Positions 25,161 through 33,814 of a stretch of 64,000 nt of DNA are shown here, in pieces. The DNA lies in NCBI GenBank assembly GCA_947476695.1, contig CANJRD010000005.1, positions 1-64,000 on the forward strand. Direction: 5' to 3'. The position numbers and the translations under genes were made by a program. Within the stretch, counting starts at the first letter, position 1. Every line of letters begins with the position of its first letter. The notes under the pieces are model-generated. The model searched no databases. It worked only from the letters and a program-made list of their open reading frames with translations, and was not told the DNA's origin. This DNA comes from Rhodospirillaceae bacterium (lineage in GTDB: Bacteria > Pseudomonadota > Alphaproteobacteria > Rhodospirillales > Rhodospirillaceae).

Positions 25161-25934
25161 ATGTCGCTTTCTCGCCTCCTGAAATCACCCCGCTTCGCCA
25201 TTGCGCCGGCGGGTGCCGCTGTGGCGGCTCTGTTGAGCTTCGGCGCGATCGCGCAAGAGAGCGATCAACTCGCTCAAATGCCCGGCGGGCCCGGTCGCAT
25301 GATGGCACGCGGTGAACACGGCGACCGCTGCCAGCGCTTGGCGGAGCGTATCGAACACACCGATCGCAAGCTCAGCGCCGAGCAGATCCGCGACATCGTG
25401 GCCGGCCGCCTCGCGCAAACCGGCATCAACACGCTGAAGGTCGGCAAGGTGAAGGAGTCCGGCGATACGGTGTCGGTTGATATCACCACCACCTCGGGCT
25501 CGCTGGTCGTCACCCGCGACATCTCCAGCAAGACCGGTCTTCCGGCGGATATTCTGAAGAACTGCCAGGAAGGTCAGGCCCGCCGGGCGGCGTTCAATGC
25601 GCGTGAAGGCGGCCCGGACGCGAACCCCGGCCCGCGCGGCGACCGTCGTGGCGGCCGTGGCGGACCCGGCTTCGGCGATCGCGGCTTCGGTCTCGGTGCC
25701 CTCGCTCTGGTCGGCAACGCGGGTCCGGGTCGCGACCTGAACCTGAATGCCGATCAAACCAAGAAGCTCGCCGATGCCGCCGTCGTGATGATGGGCAATC
25801 CGCGCCTCAAGGTCGGCGCCGTGAAGGAAAAGGATGCCGACACGATGAGCGTCGACATCGTCACCCAGGACAACGCCCTCGTCATCCGGCAGGAGGTCGA
25901 CCGTCATTCCGGTCGGATGAAACGCGGCAGCTAG
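25161..25934 (+). CDS. Secreted protein with duplicated PepSY-like domain
   Basis: 257 residues. A signal peptide (to about residue 32, SFGAIAQ) is followed by two related segments, about 70-129 and 192-252. Both follow the pattern L-A-x-Q, then LKVGxVKE, then DTxSVDI, then a T/V-rich strand; for example TLKVGKVKESGDTVSVDI and RLKVGAVKEKDADTMSVDI. A Gly/Arg-rich linker (about 150-190) joins them. The helix-plus-strands pattern recalls PepSY domains; I do not recognise an exact family. It is divergent from the two-component system, so is probably its target or a periplasmic partner of the kinase. Mature-protein residues 38-50 are Met/Gly-rich, like the kinase sensor region. Confidence 0.82.
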   Translation: MSLSRLLKSPRFAIAPAGAAVAALLSFGAIAQESDQLAQMPGGPGRMMARGEHGDRCQRLAERIEHTDRKLSAEQIRDIVAGRLAQTGINTLKVGKVKESGDTVSVDITTTSGSLVVTRDISSKTGLPADILKNCQEGQARRAAFNAREGGPDANPGPRGDRRGGRGGPGFGDRGFGLGALALVGNAGPGRDLNLNADQTKKLADAAVVMMGNPRLKVGAVKEKDADTMSVDIVTQDNALVIRQEVDRHSGRMKRGS

Positions 25935-25955
25935 TTCGTCTTCACAGAGCGCCCC

Positions 25956-26021
25956 AGGCCAGCCAACACGGAACGACCCCTCTCGTTCCGGCATCCTCCC
26001 CCTCGCGATGTAGGCTGGCCT
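25956..26021 (+). other. Nested hairpins in the 3' untranslated region
   Basis: AGGCCAGCC (25956-25964) pairs with GGCTGGCCT (26013-26021). Inside it CGGAACGA (25969-25976) pairs with TCGTTCCG (25983-25990) around a CCCCTC loop. A terminator hairpin follows directly. A stable structured RNA 3' end is therefore possible, perhaps an mRNA-protecting element or a 3'-derived small RNA. Confidence 0.5.
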
Positions 26022-26025
26022 AGTC

Positions 26026-26064
26026 GATCCCGGACGGTTCCCCCGGACCGTCCGGGATCATTTT
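26026..26064 (+). terminator. Rho-independent terminator after the secreted protein gene
   Basis: GATCCCGGACGGT (26026-26038) and ACCGTCCGGGATC (26047-26059) form a perfect 13-base-pair stem with an 8-base loop, followed by ATTTTATCT. It is 92 bases after the stop of the gene ending at 25934. Confidence 0.85.
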
Positions 26065-26128
26065 ATCTGGCGCAAAACTCAACCCCTAGGTTCTTGTTTT
26101 GTTCTACTTCGCCGCCTATCGTCGGCGA

Positions 26129-27265
26129 ATGTCTGAACATCGCAAAGTCGCGAAACCGGCCTCTCAACCTGCCTGGGAGGGCTCAACCGCGCCACATCCG
26201 GAGGCGCGGCGCGGCCGGGGCGCCGTCACCAACGCCGTCGGCCGTTATGAGCCCGAAGCGCGCGAGTACGTCGACGACGGCTGGGACAATCTCGACCTGG
26301 AGCCGCCGCCCCTGCGCACGACCGTGCAGGTGGACTCCACTCGGACGATCATCGCGCGCAACACCTCGCCCGACATCGGCTTCGACCGGTCGATCAATCC
26401 CTATCGCGGCTGTGAGCACGGCTGCATTTATTGCTTCGCGCGCCCGACGCATGCCTACCTCGGACTTTCGCCGGGTCTCGACTTCGAAAGCCGGCTGTTC
26501 GCCAAGCCGAACGCGGCCGAGCTCCTGACGAAGGAACTGAAAGCGCCGAAGTATCGCTGTCGGCCGATCGCGATGGGAACGAACACCGATCCTTATCAGC
26601 CCATCGAGCGCGAACACAAAATCACGCGCAGCGTTCTTGAGGTGCTCGCGCGCTTCAATCATCCCGTGACGATGGTGACGAAGTCCGCGCTGATCATGCG
26701 CGACATCGATATCCTCGCGCCGATGGCGGAAAAGAACCTTGCACGCGTGGCCTTGTCGGTGACGTCGCTCGACGGGCATCTCGCCCGCAAGATGGAGCCG
26801 CGCGCATCCACGCCTTCCCGGCGATTGCTCGCACTCAAGACACTCAGTGACGCCGGCATACCCACGGCGGTGATGGTTGCGCCGGTAATCCCCGGCCTGA
26901 ACGATCATGAGGTGGAATCCATCCTCACGGCCGCGCGCGATTGCGGCGTGCGCGAAGCCGGCTACGTGATGCTTCGCCTGCCGATCGAGGTGAAAGACCT
27001 ATTCCGCGAATGGCTTGATGACGCCGTGCCGACGAAAGCCGCCAAAGTGATGAGCCCGGTGCGTTCGATGCGCGGCGGTCTCGACTATGACGCCGAATGG
27101 GGCACGCGTATGCGCGGCACGGGTCCGGTGGCGGACGTCCTGCGGGCTCGCTTCAAGCTCGCCTGCGCGCGGCTTGGCTTGAACAAGAACGAATACACGG
27201 GGAACCTCGATTGCACGCGGTTCCGGCCGCCGCCTGAGGCCGGCCAACAACTGCAACTCATCTAA
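26129..27265 (+). CDS. PA0069-family radical SAM protein
   Basis: 378 residues from ATG 26129; the frame is open 30 bases further to a TTG. The cluster motif is CEHGCIYCF (Cx3Cx2C), preceded by FDRSINPYRG and followed by RPTHAYLGLSPGLDFES, which identify the PA0069 family of radical SAM proteins related to spore photoproduct lyase-like enzymes. It would bind a 4Fe-4S cluster and S-adenosylmethionine. The reaction is unknown. No biosynthetic partner is adjacent, so it is probably housekeeping or repair-linked. Confidence 0.92.
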   Translation: MSEHRKVAKPASQPAWEGSTAPHPEARRGRGAVTNAVGRYEPEAREYVDDGWDNLDLEPPPLRTTVQVDSTRTIIARNTSPDIGFDRSINPYRGCEHGCIYCFARPTHAYLGLSPGLDFESRLFAKPNAAELLTKELKAPKYRCRPIAMGTNTDPYQPIEREHKITRSVLEVLARFNHPVTMVTKSALIMRDIDILAPMAEKNLARVALSVTSLDGHLARKMEPRASTPSRRLLALKTLSDAGIPTAVMVAPVIPGLNDHEVESILTAARDCGVREAGYVMLRLPIEVKDLFREWLDDAVPTKAAKVMSPVRSMRGGLDYDAEWGTRMRGTGPVADVLRARFKLACARLGLNKNEYTGNLDCTRFRPPPEAGQQLQLI

Positions 27266-27503
27266 CCGACAAATCCGCTCATCACCCATGCGCTCGCCAG
27301 CCGAGCAGGGTCGATGCGCGGATGCCACAGCGCCCAACGAAGTGAAGGTTCCGGGTCCGGCGATCTTGTCCCAGGATGCAATATGACTAGGATTCGCGCG
27401 TGGCGGGACATTTCCAGATCAGCACGCCATGGCCGGGGCCGATCGCATCCGGCCGTTTCGCGCGTCCTTCGACGCGCGAAAGAGGGGCAAAGGAGAAACA
27501 AAA

Positions 27504-29957
27504 ATGTCGAACACATTCAGGAAGACGCTCGGACTCTCGGTCAGCGCACTGATCCTCGGCGCCAGCTTGCCGGCTTTCGCGCAGATCGAAGAAATCATTG
27601 TCACCGCGCGTCAACGCTCGGAAACGTTGGAACGCGTTCCGGCGTCGATCACCGCGCTCACGAGTGAGACGCTCCAGAACGCCGGCGTGCGGCGCATCGA
27701 GAATATCGTCGCGATGACGCCGGGCGTCAGCGTCGTCGCCAACACCTCGGAAGTAGGCGACACGCAGGTGAACATTCGCGGCATCAACGGCGCGCGCGAT
27801 GCTGAGAACAGCTTCGCGCTGATCGTCGACGGCATCCTGATGACGAACCCCGCAGCCGTGAACCGCTCCTACACCAATCTGCAACAGATCGAAGTGATGA
27901 AGGGCCCGCAAGGCGCGCTCTACGGCCGCAACGCGGCGGCCGGCGCGATGATCGTCACCACCCAGAAGCCCGGCGACCACTTCGAGGCCGTATTCAAGGG
28001 CACAGCGGCGACCGACAACACCTACGATGCGCAAGTCGGCATCAGCGGGCCGCTCAGCCAGAAGGTCGGCGGCGGCTTGTACGTGAACTGGCGCACGACC
28101 GACGGCTATTTCAAGAACGTCTATCAGAACCGCAAGGTCGTCGATAACCAGCGTGAGTACGGCGTCGGCGGCCGTTTCCTCATCACGCCGGACGATTCCA
28201 CGACGCTCGACCTGAAGGGCCGCTATGGCTATGTGCGCGGTGCGTCGATCAAATTCAATGCGGCCTTCGCGTTGCCGGCCTTCGCCCAGTTCCTGAACCA
28301 GCCGCTGTTCTATGAGGATGTGAACAAGCACAAGTTCACGTTCGAGAACAACATCCGTCCGGACAACTATCAGAAGTCGGTCGAGGTCTCCGCCAAGGCC
28401 GACCGCGAAACCGAAGCCGGCACGTTGACCGCCTGGGTCCTGTATTCGGACGTGAAGAACACGTTCAAGACCGACGGCACCTCGGGCGCCTTCGGGTTCT
28501 TCTTCGCCGATCCGCAGTGCATCGCGACCACGGCCGCACTGTCGCGCCAGGGCTATGTGCTCGCGCCGCCGCAGGGCCTCGCCCCGACACCCGGCGCCTC
28601 GCTGTTCGGCCCCTACACGCCGACGGCCTGCGACGGCACCCAGTTGCAGGTCCGCGATCAGTCCGACATCTCCGGTGAAATCCGCTTCGCCTCGCCGTCC
28701 GATCGCCGCACGCGTTGGCTGGTCGGCGTCTACGGCCTGCACATCAACCGCCACGTCGGCGTGAACACCGGTATCGACCGCGGTCTCGGTGTGTCGTCGA
28801 ACCTCTATGTGCCGCAGGGCGGCGATAACCCGACGGAACAGCTTTACGACGACAAGTACACCAGCAACGTGTTCGCCGTCTTCGGCAACGCCGCCTACGA
28901 CGTGACCGACAACTTCGAGGCCGCGCTCGCGCTGCGCTACGACAACGAGAACCGCAAGGTGAACAGCCTCGTGCCGACCACCGCGCGCACGCGGTACATC
29001 ACCTTCGATCCGTCGAATGGCTTCAACGGCGGCTCGCCGCTGAACCCGGCACTCAATCCGGTGTTCAACCGCACCGGCGTCATTGCCCCGCAGCAGAAGA
29101 CCTTCGATCAGGTCGAGCCGAAAGTCAGCCTGACCTATCGCCCGAACGACGCGGTGACGGTCTACGGAAACTGGGGCATCGGCTTCAAGTCGGGCGGCTT
29201 CAATAGCCAGGGCGCGGCCGCGACGGTGAATCTGTTCCTGAACCAGCCGCTGAATACCAACATCGGGGTGCAGGACCAGTACAAGAAGGAGTGGTCCAGC
29301 GCGTTCGAGGGCGGCCTCAAGACCCGCTTCCTCGACGACCGCGTCACGTTCTCGGCCGCGGGCTATTACACCGAAGTGCACAACATGCAGGTGTTTGAGT
29401 TCCTGGTCGGACCTTTCGGCTTGCTGCGCGTGGTCAACACGCTCGACAAGGTGCGCATCAACGGTGCGGAAGCGAACGTCGCCGTGCAGCTGGCGCCGGA
29501 ACTGTCGGTCTACGCCGGCGGTAACGTGCTGGGCAGCCGGATCAATAAGTCCACCTATCGTCCGGATGCCGTCGGCAACAAGTCGCCCTATACCGCCGAC
29601 TTCACCTTCAATGGCGGTGCGCAGTTGCTCGCGCCGATCAAAGGCGAAATCTCGCTGCTCAGCCGCATCGACTTCCATATCGTCGGCCCGACATGGTTCT
29701 CGCCGATCCAGTGTCAGAGCCGTCCGACGCTGTTCGGCGTGCCCGGCAGTGGTTGCAATCAGCAGCGCGCGACTTTCACCACCGCCGACCTTCGTCTCGG
29801 TCTGCAGGGTCCGAACTGGACGGTCACGGGTTGGGTGACCAATCTGACCAACAATCACTACCTGGAAGAAGTCATTCCGGCGCCGGAGTTCGGCGGTTCG
29901 TTCATCTCACCGGCCGCGCTGCGCCGTTGGGGTGTGGATGTGACGTACAAGTTCTAG
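27504..29957 (+). CDS. TonB-dependent outer-membrane receptor
   Basis: 817 residues from ATG 27504 with AGGAG upstream. A signal peptide (SLPAFAQ) is followed directly by the TonB box-like IEEIIVTARQR. The plug domain (about 40-150) contains VNIRGINGARDAEN and IEVMKGPQGALYGRNAAAGA, then a long beta-barrel ends in WGVDVTYKF with the terminal Phe needed for barrel insertion. It imports a large or scarce ligand across the outer membrane using TonB energy. The ligand is unknown; no siderophore or vitamin genes are near. A terminator follows at 29981. Confidence 0.96.
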   Translation: MSNTFRKTLGLSVSALILGASLPAFAQIEEIIVTARQRSETLERVPASITALTSETLQNAGVRRIENIVAMTPGVSVVANTSEVGDTQVNIRGINGARDAENSFALIVDGILMTNPAAVNRSYTNLQQIEVMKGPQGALYGRNAAAGAMIVTTQKPGDHFEAVFKGTAATDNTYDAQVGISGPLSQKVGGGLYVNWRTTDGYFKNVYQNRKVVDNQREYGVGGRFLITPDDSTTLDLKGRYGYVRGASIKFNAAFALPAFAQFLNQPLFYEDVNKHKFTFENNIRPDNYQKSVEVSAKADRETEAGTLTAWVLYSDVKNTFKTDGTSGAFGFFFADPQCIATTAALSRQGYVLAPPQGLAPTPGASLFGPYTPTACDGTQLQVRDQSDISGEIRFASPSDRRTRWLVGVYGLHINRHVGVNTGIDRGLGVSSNLYVPQGGDNPTEQLYDDKYTSNVFAVFGNAAYDVTDNFEAALALRYDNENRKVNSLVPTTARTRYITFDPSNGFNGGSPLNPALNPVFNRTGVIAPQQKTFDQVEPKVSLTYRPNDAVTVYGNWGIGFKSGGFNSQGAAATVNLFLNQPLNTNIGVQDQYKKEWSSAFEGGLKTRFLDDRVTFSAAGYYTEVHNMQVFEFLVGPFGLLRVVNTLDKVRINGAEANVAVQLAPELSVYAGGNVLGSRINKSTYRPDAVGNKSPYTADFTFNGGAQLLAPIKGEISLLSRIDFHIVGPTWFSPIQCQSRPTLFGVPGSGCNQQRATFTTADLRLGLQGPNWTVTGWVTNLTNNHYLEEVIPAPEFGGSFISPAALRRWGVDVTYKF

Positions 29958-29980
29958 GCGGCCATTCGTCTGATCAGGTA

Positions 29981-30010
29981 ACGGCGGCGTCGCAAGGCGC
30001 CGCCGTTTTC
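29981..30010 (+). terminator. Rho-independent terminator of the TonB receptor gene
   Basis: ACGGCGGCG (29981-29989) pairs with CGCCGCCGT (29998-30006), extended by a T-G pair, with a short loop and then TTTTC. It lies 23 bases after the receptor stop and abuts the stop of the opposing gene. Confidence 0.9.
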
Positions 30011-30011
30011 T

Positions 30012-31022
30012 TTAGCGCCTCCTGTTGACCATGCTCTGGCCCGAAGTGAAACGCGGCGCCAGGAAGCGGTAGAGCGAATTGACGGCCCTGTCCGTGCGCG
30101 ACGTGCGCGACGTTGCGAACCCCTCGAAATCCGCGCGGGTATCTTTCCATTCGAGCAACAGCCCATACAGGGCATCGCGCCGCAGGCGAATCTCGTGGAT
30201 CTGCCTGCTGACCGATTTGAGCGCGGCGATGATCTCGCTGCACTGAGTATCGGCTTTGGAAAGAAGCTCGTTCAATTGGCCGACCCCGCGCGTGGCGAGA
30301 TGTTGCACGCGGTCGAGTTCCTGTTTCCCCAGCCGGTCATTGCCGTACGACGGCCCAATCGCGACCAGCTTCTTGATAACCTGCCGCGCCTTGGCGACGC
30401 GGTCGCGCAACGCTTCAATGTACGCCATCTCACGCGCCAGCACCTCGAGCTGCACGATCACCTTCTCGGTGTCGTCCGGTTCATGGCCGAGGGTCACGGC
30501 AGCTTCGCGGAAGCCCTGCTTGAGCTTCTCCCGGCTCTCGGGTTTTTGCAGCAACGCTTCGATATCGTTCGCGTCGGTCACTGTGAGCTTTTCGCTCGTG
30601 ACCCAGGACAGCAGATAGGCCTGAAGACGTTGCTGCGCGATGCGCGTGTGCTTCTCGCCGATGCTCCATGACGCGCTGCCGTCGATGAGTTCTGTCGGAA
30701 TGCTGTCGCCGGGCCGGACATCGGGCACATAGCCCAGGCCTTGGATCGCAAGCGTGATCAGCTTGCCGTCGGCGCTGTCGTCAGCGATCCGGAATTCACG
30801 CTTCAACGCCGCGATCTCGACCGTCCCGGTCAGATCGCCCAACGTCACGTAATAGGCAGGCTCGCGTGAATTGCGGTCGAGCGCGAAACGAGCGCCCGGC
30901 GCCGCGAAGGCTTTGTGCTGAAAATTGAAGTGGGTCAGCGCGCTTCCGCTGTCCGCCGGAGTCCCTGCGTCTTGACTATCTGTGTCGCTGGAAGCGACGT
31001 CACGCACGCGAGCCGAAAACAT
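30012..31022 (-). CDS. Unknown protein with beta-rich N-terminal and coiled-coil C-terminal parts
   Basis: 336 residues from ATG 31022 (AAGGAA directly before it); an upstream TTG at 31049 would add 9 residues. I do not recognise the family. Residues 1-30 are low-complexity and Ser/Asp-rich. About 40-130 look like a small beta domain (YYVTLGDLTGTVEIAALKREF). About 135-310 are strongly helical with charged heptads (KVIVQLEVLAREMAYIEALRDRVAKA), probably a coiled coil. No signal peptide or membrane helix is seen, so it is likely cytosolic. It is convergent with the TonB receptor and downstream of a universal stress protein, with no visible functional link. Composition is typical of real genes here. 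Confidence 0.75.
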   Translation of the reverse strand: MFSARVRDVASSDTDSQDAGTPADSGSALTHFNFQHKAFAAPGARFALDRNSREPAYYVTLGDLTGTVEIAALKREFRIADDSADGKLITLAIQGLGYVPDVRPGDSIPTELIDGSASWSIGEKHTRIAQQRLQAYLLSWVTSEKLTVTDANDIEALLQKPESREKLKQGFREAAVTLGHEPDDTEKVIVQLEVLAREMAYIEALRDRVAKARQVIKKLVAIGPSYGNDRLGKQELDRVQHLATRGVGQLNELLSKADTQCSEIIAALKSVSRQIHEIRLRRDALYGLLLEWKDTRADFEGFATSRTSRTDRAVNSLYRFLAPRFTSGQSMVNRRR

Positions 31023-31139
31023 TTCCTTGAACCATTCCGGAAGGCACAAGCTTGACGCGAATGTAGGCGCCGTTCGTGGGCCGCGAAATGGTAATTTCGA
31101 GTCAAAATTAGAATTTAGACGGGGATATCCCCTTCCACG

Positions 31140-32015
31140 CTAGTGGCAAAGGAGAACCGGCAGGATCGCCTGCTCCATCACGTAGCCCGTGACACTTCCA
31201 AGAATCAGCTGCCGCAGCTTTGACCGCGTGTAAGCACCCATCACCATCATGTCGGCTTTCACGTCGTCCGCAGCGAACAGCAACGAGCGTCCCGTGCGGC
31301 CCTCGCGCGGCAATACACGCGACACCATGGTGCGCACGCCGTGACGCGTGAGATAGGCTTCGAGGTCTTCCGTCGGCGCGAACCATTCCTCTTCCTCGAC
31401 GCGCAGCACGGTCACTTGCTCCGCGGCCTGGAGGAACGGCAGCGCGGCCGAGACCGCGCGCGTTGCCTCGGAGGATCCATTCCAAAACACGGCAATGCGG
31501 CCGAAAGGCCCATCGGCCCCTTCCCGCAACGGCGGGGCCGCCAGCACGGCGCGGCCGCTCTGCATCAGCGCGGAATTAAGGGTCATCAAGGCCGCCGTTT
31601 CGTTGTTGGGCGTCGGACGGCTCAACACGACGAGATCGGCGCGGCAGGCGCGTAACGCCACCACCTGTTCCTCGATGCCGGGTTCCTCCAGCCAGTTGGC
31701 CGACAGCGTTTCACCGGCGCGCGGTGGCCCATCGGTACGGGGTATCTGATAGGCGGCGGCCATCTCCTCGAACATCGTGCGGGTTTTCTCCGCACGGCCC
31801 ACGGCCTCTTTCTCCGCGACCCCCATCATCTCGTCGACCATCGCACCGGACATCGCCTCGCCGACCAGCGGCAGCGCCGCTGCCGGATCGGATCGCACGT
31901 GCAGCGCGTCCACATGGCAATTCAACGCGCGGGCGGCGCGGAATGCGGTGGCAAGAGTCGCGCGCCCGCTGGTGGGATCGCTGACGACAGCCAGGAGATT
32001 TGTCACGGTCGGCAT
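31140..32015 (-). CDS. Universal stress protein, tandem UspA domains
   Basis: 291 residues with two Usp-like halves. The N-terminal half (about 1-160) ends in DLVVLSRP; the C-terminal half (about 165-291) has IAVFWNGSSEATRAVSAALPF and MMVMGAYTRSKLRQLILGSVTGYVM, the ATP-binding G-2x-G-9x-G(S/T) motif in a slightly altered form, closing with PVLLCH. It is cytosolic and probably responds to oxidative or starvation stress. It is followed by an AT-rich intergenic stretch with a GGGGATATCCCC palindrome (31121-31132). Confidence 0.92.
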   Translation of the reverse strand: MPTVTNLLAVVSDPTSGRATLATAFRAARALNCHVDALHVRSDPAAALPLVGEAMSGAMVDEMMGVAEKEAVGRAEKTRTMFEEMAAAYQIPRTDGPPRAGETLSANWLEEPGIEEQVVALRACRADLVVLSRPTPNNETAALMTLNSALMQSGRAVLAAPPLREGADGPFGRIAVFWNGSSEATRAVSAALPFLQAAEQVTVLRVEEEEWFAPTEDLEAYLTRHGVRTMVSRVLPREGRTGRSLLFAADDVKADMMVMGAYTRSKLRQLILGSVTGYVMEQAILPVLLCH

Positions 32016-32104
32016 GGCCTTTATTTCCTCTCCCGCACTCGTATCCCGTACTTTAACGGGGCCGTCCCAACCTGAACAGCATTCCCGCGAAGGTGTTGCG
32101 CGAC

Positions 32105-33013
32105 TTACAAACCCGCGCCGACCGGCGGGTGGAATTCCGCGATCCCGTCAGGGTCCTCGTGAATGATGATGTCGGCATTGGGAAAATCGGCCTGCACTGC
32201 GGCCTCGACATCGTCGGAGATTCGATGCGCGTCCACCAAGCTCAGCGCGGGGTCGAGGACCAGATGCATCTGGATGAACTGATGCAAACCCGACGCCCGC
32301 GTGCGCAGTTCGTGCACGTTACGCACGCGGGGATGCTGCCGCACAATGGCGAGGATTTTCGCGCGATCGGCCTCGGACAGTTCGCTGTCCATCAGCACTC
32401 CCACCGCCGAGCGCGCGATGCGAAACGCATTGGCGAGCAGGAATAGCGCGATACACACGCCGAAGGCCGGATCGGCCCACGGCACGTCGAACCGCGTCGC
32501 CACGATCAGGGCGACGATGACGCTAATATTCAGCATTAGATCGCCGGTGTAGTGCAGGCTGTCCGCACTGATCGCCGTTGAGCCTGAGCGCTTGATGACA
32601 TAGCGCTGAAAGACGACCAATCCGATCGTCGCGACGGTGGAGAACACCATCACCGCGATACCGAAATCGCCATCGCTGACCGGTGTCGGCCGGTCGAACC
32701 GCGCCACCGCCTCGATGCCCACCAGCACCGCCGAGCCGGCGATGAACGCACCTTGCGCCAGCGCGGATAGGGGCTCGGCTTTGCCGTGCCCGAAACGGTG
32801 ATCGGAATCCGCCGGCGTCAACGCGTGGCGCACCGCCAGCAGGTTCAGGCCCGAGGCCAGCATGTCGAGCGCGGAGTCCGCAAGGCTCGACAGCAGCGCG
32901 ACAGAGTTCGTGGCGAAATACGCGAACGCCTTTACCGCCACCAGCAAGACGGCGACGCTGATCGCGGCCATCGTTGCACGCCGCATCAGCCGAGACGTGT
33001 CCGGCGATGTCAT
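32105..33013 (-). CDS. Cation diffusion facilitator metal transporter (FieF-like)
   Basis: A 302-residue inner-membrane metal/proton antiporter. About six helices are visible. The metal site is formed by Asp45 and Asp49 (SLADSALDM) in TM2 and by LHYTGD in TM5, the HxxxD motif of Zn/Fe transporters. The C-terminal cytosolic domain (about 215-290) has VRNVHELRTRASG and QMHLVLDPALSLVDAH. It likely exports zinc, iron or both. It lies 10 bases downstream of pdxH in the same orientation and may be co-transcribed with it. Confidence 0.94.
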   Translation of the reverse strand: MTSPDTSRLMRRATMAAISVAVLLVAVKAFAYFATNSVALLSSLADSALDMLASGLNLLAVRHALTPADSDHRFGHGKAEPLSALAQGAFIAGSAVLVGIEAVARFDRPTPVSDGDFGIAVMVFSTVATIGLVVFQRYVIKRSGSTAISADSLHYTGDLMLNISVIVALIVATRFDVPWADPAFGVCIALFLLANAFRIARSAVGVLMDSELSEADRAKILAIVRQHPRVRNVHELRTRASGLHQFIQMHLVLDPALSLVDAHRISDDVEAAVQADFPNADIIIHEDPDGIAEFHPPVGAGL

Positions 33014-33023
33014 CGGCTGCAGC

Positions 33024-33623
33024 TCATGGGTACAGACGGCGCGTCTGCCACGCGCCGGCGCCTCCGCGTTCGAACAGCATGCGGTCGTGCAGGCGGTTCG
33101 GCACGTCCTGCCAGAACTCTATGGAATCCGGCGTAAGGCGATAACCGCTCCAATGCGGCGGCCGCGGCACCGGCCCGCCGGAATAGCGTCCCTCCGCCGA
33201 GCGATAGCGTTCGACCAAGGTGGCGCGCTGCGGCAACGTCTCGGACTGCAGCGAGGCCCAGGCCGCCAACTGACTCTCCCGCGCGCGCGATGCGAAATAC
33301 GCGTCCGCCTCCGCAGCCGTCACCGGCGTCAGGCGGCCTTCAACCCGGATCTGACGGTTGGTCGACTTCCAATAAAGACACAGCGCCGCGTACGGATGGC
33401 TCTCGATCTCGCGCCCCTTGCGGCTCAGGGTGTTCGTGTAGAACACGAACCCGTCGGCGCCGTAACTCTTGAGCAGCACCATGCGCGCGGACGGACGCAC
33501 CGCCTCCGTCACCGTTGCCAAGGTCATGGCATCGGGCAGCCGCTCTTGGCCCGCGGCATCGCGGTACCAAGTGTCGAAAAGGACCAGGGGGTCCTCCGCG
33601 GGGCCGATTACGGCCTGATCCAT
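33024..33623 (-). CDS. pdxH: Pyridoxamine 5'-phosphate oxidase
   Basis: 199 residues. An FMN enzyme of vitamin B6 synthesis that oxidises PNP and PMP to pyridoxal phosphate. Markers are AMTLATVTEAVRPSARMVLLK, GFVFYTNTLSRKGREIESHP, RQIRVEGRL and the C-terminal WQDVPNRLHDRMLFER. The length is typical. It is the first gene of a likely two-gene unit with the CDF transporter. The 190 bases upstream hold no other gene. Confidence 0.96.
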   Translation of the reverse strand: MDQAVIGPAEDPLVLFDTWYRDAAGQERLPDAMTLATVTEAVRPSARMVLLKSYGADGFVFYTNTLSRKGREIESHPYAALCLYWKSTNRQIRVEGRLTPVTAAEADAYFASRARESQLAAWASLQSETLPQRATLVERYRSAEGRYSGGPVPRPPHWSGYRLTPDSIEFWQDVPNRLHDRMLFERGGAGAWQTRRLYP

Positions 33624-33814
33624 CGACGGCGCTCCTGTCGGACCTGGGGGAAGTGGAGGGCTGGAATTACATGGTTAAAGTGCAAACCGACCAACCCCTT
33701 GTCAATCCAGGGTGAGTTTTACCACGCAGTTGCCGAGACGCCCTGATTTCGCCACCATCGTCCGGCTTAATACGCTGGCCTTCAAAGCGAAACCTCACCT
33801 CAACGAGTCTCGTC

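Noticed and set aside
26026-26064. A second copy of the palindromic element seen at 41061, because it also contains CCCGGA and TCCGGG
   Set aside because: It is a simple 13-base-pair stem with a loop and T-rich tail directly after a gene, lacking the ACAAGCG and two-unit structure; it is a terminator.
27387-29858. An 823-codon open frame on the reverse strand opposite the TonB receptor
   Set aside because: Translation is Arg/Asp/Gln/His-rich without any domain, and the forward strand has a complete receptor. Long antisense frames are common in GC-rich DNA.
31121-31132. Palindrome GGGGATATCCCC as an operator
   Set aside because: It lies between two reverse-strand genes with no known binding family; it may be a weak hairpin after the stress protein gene. 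Too little to call.
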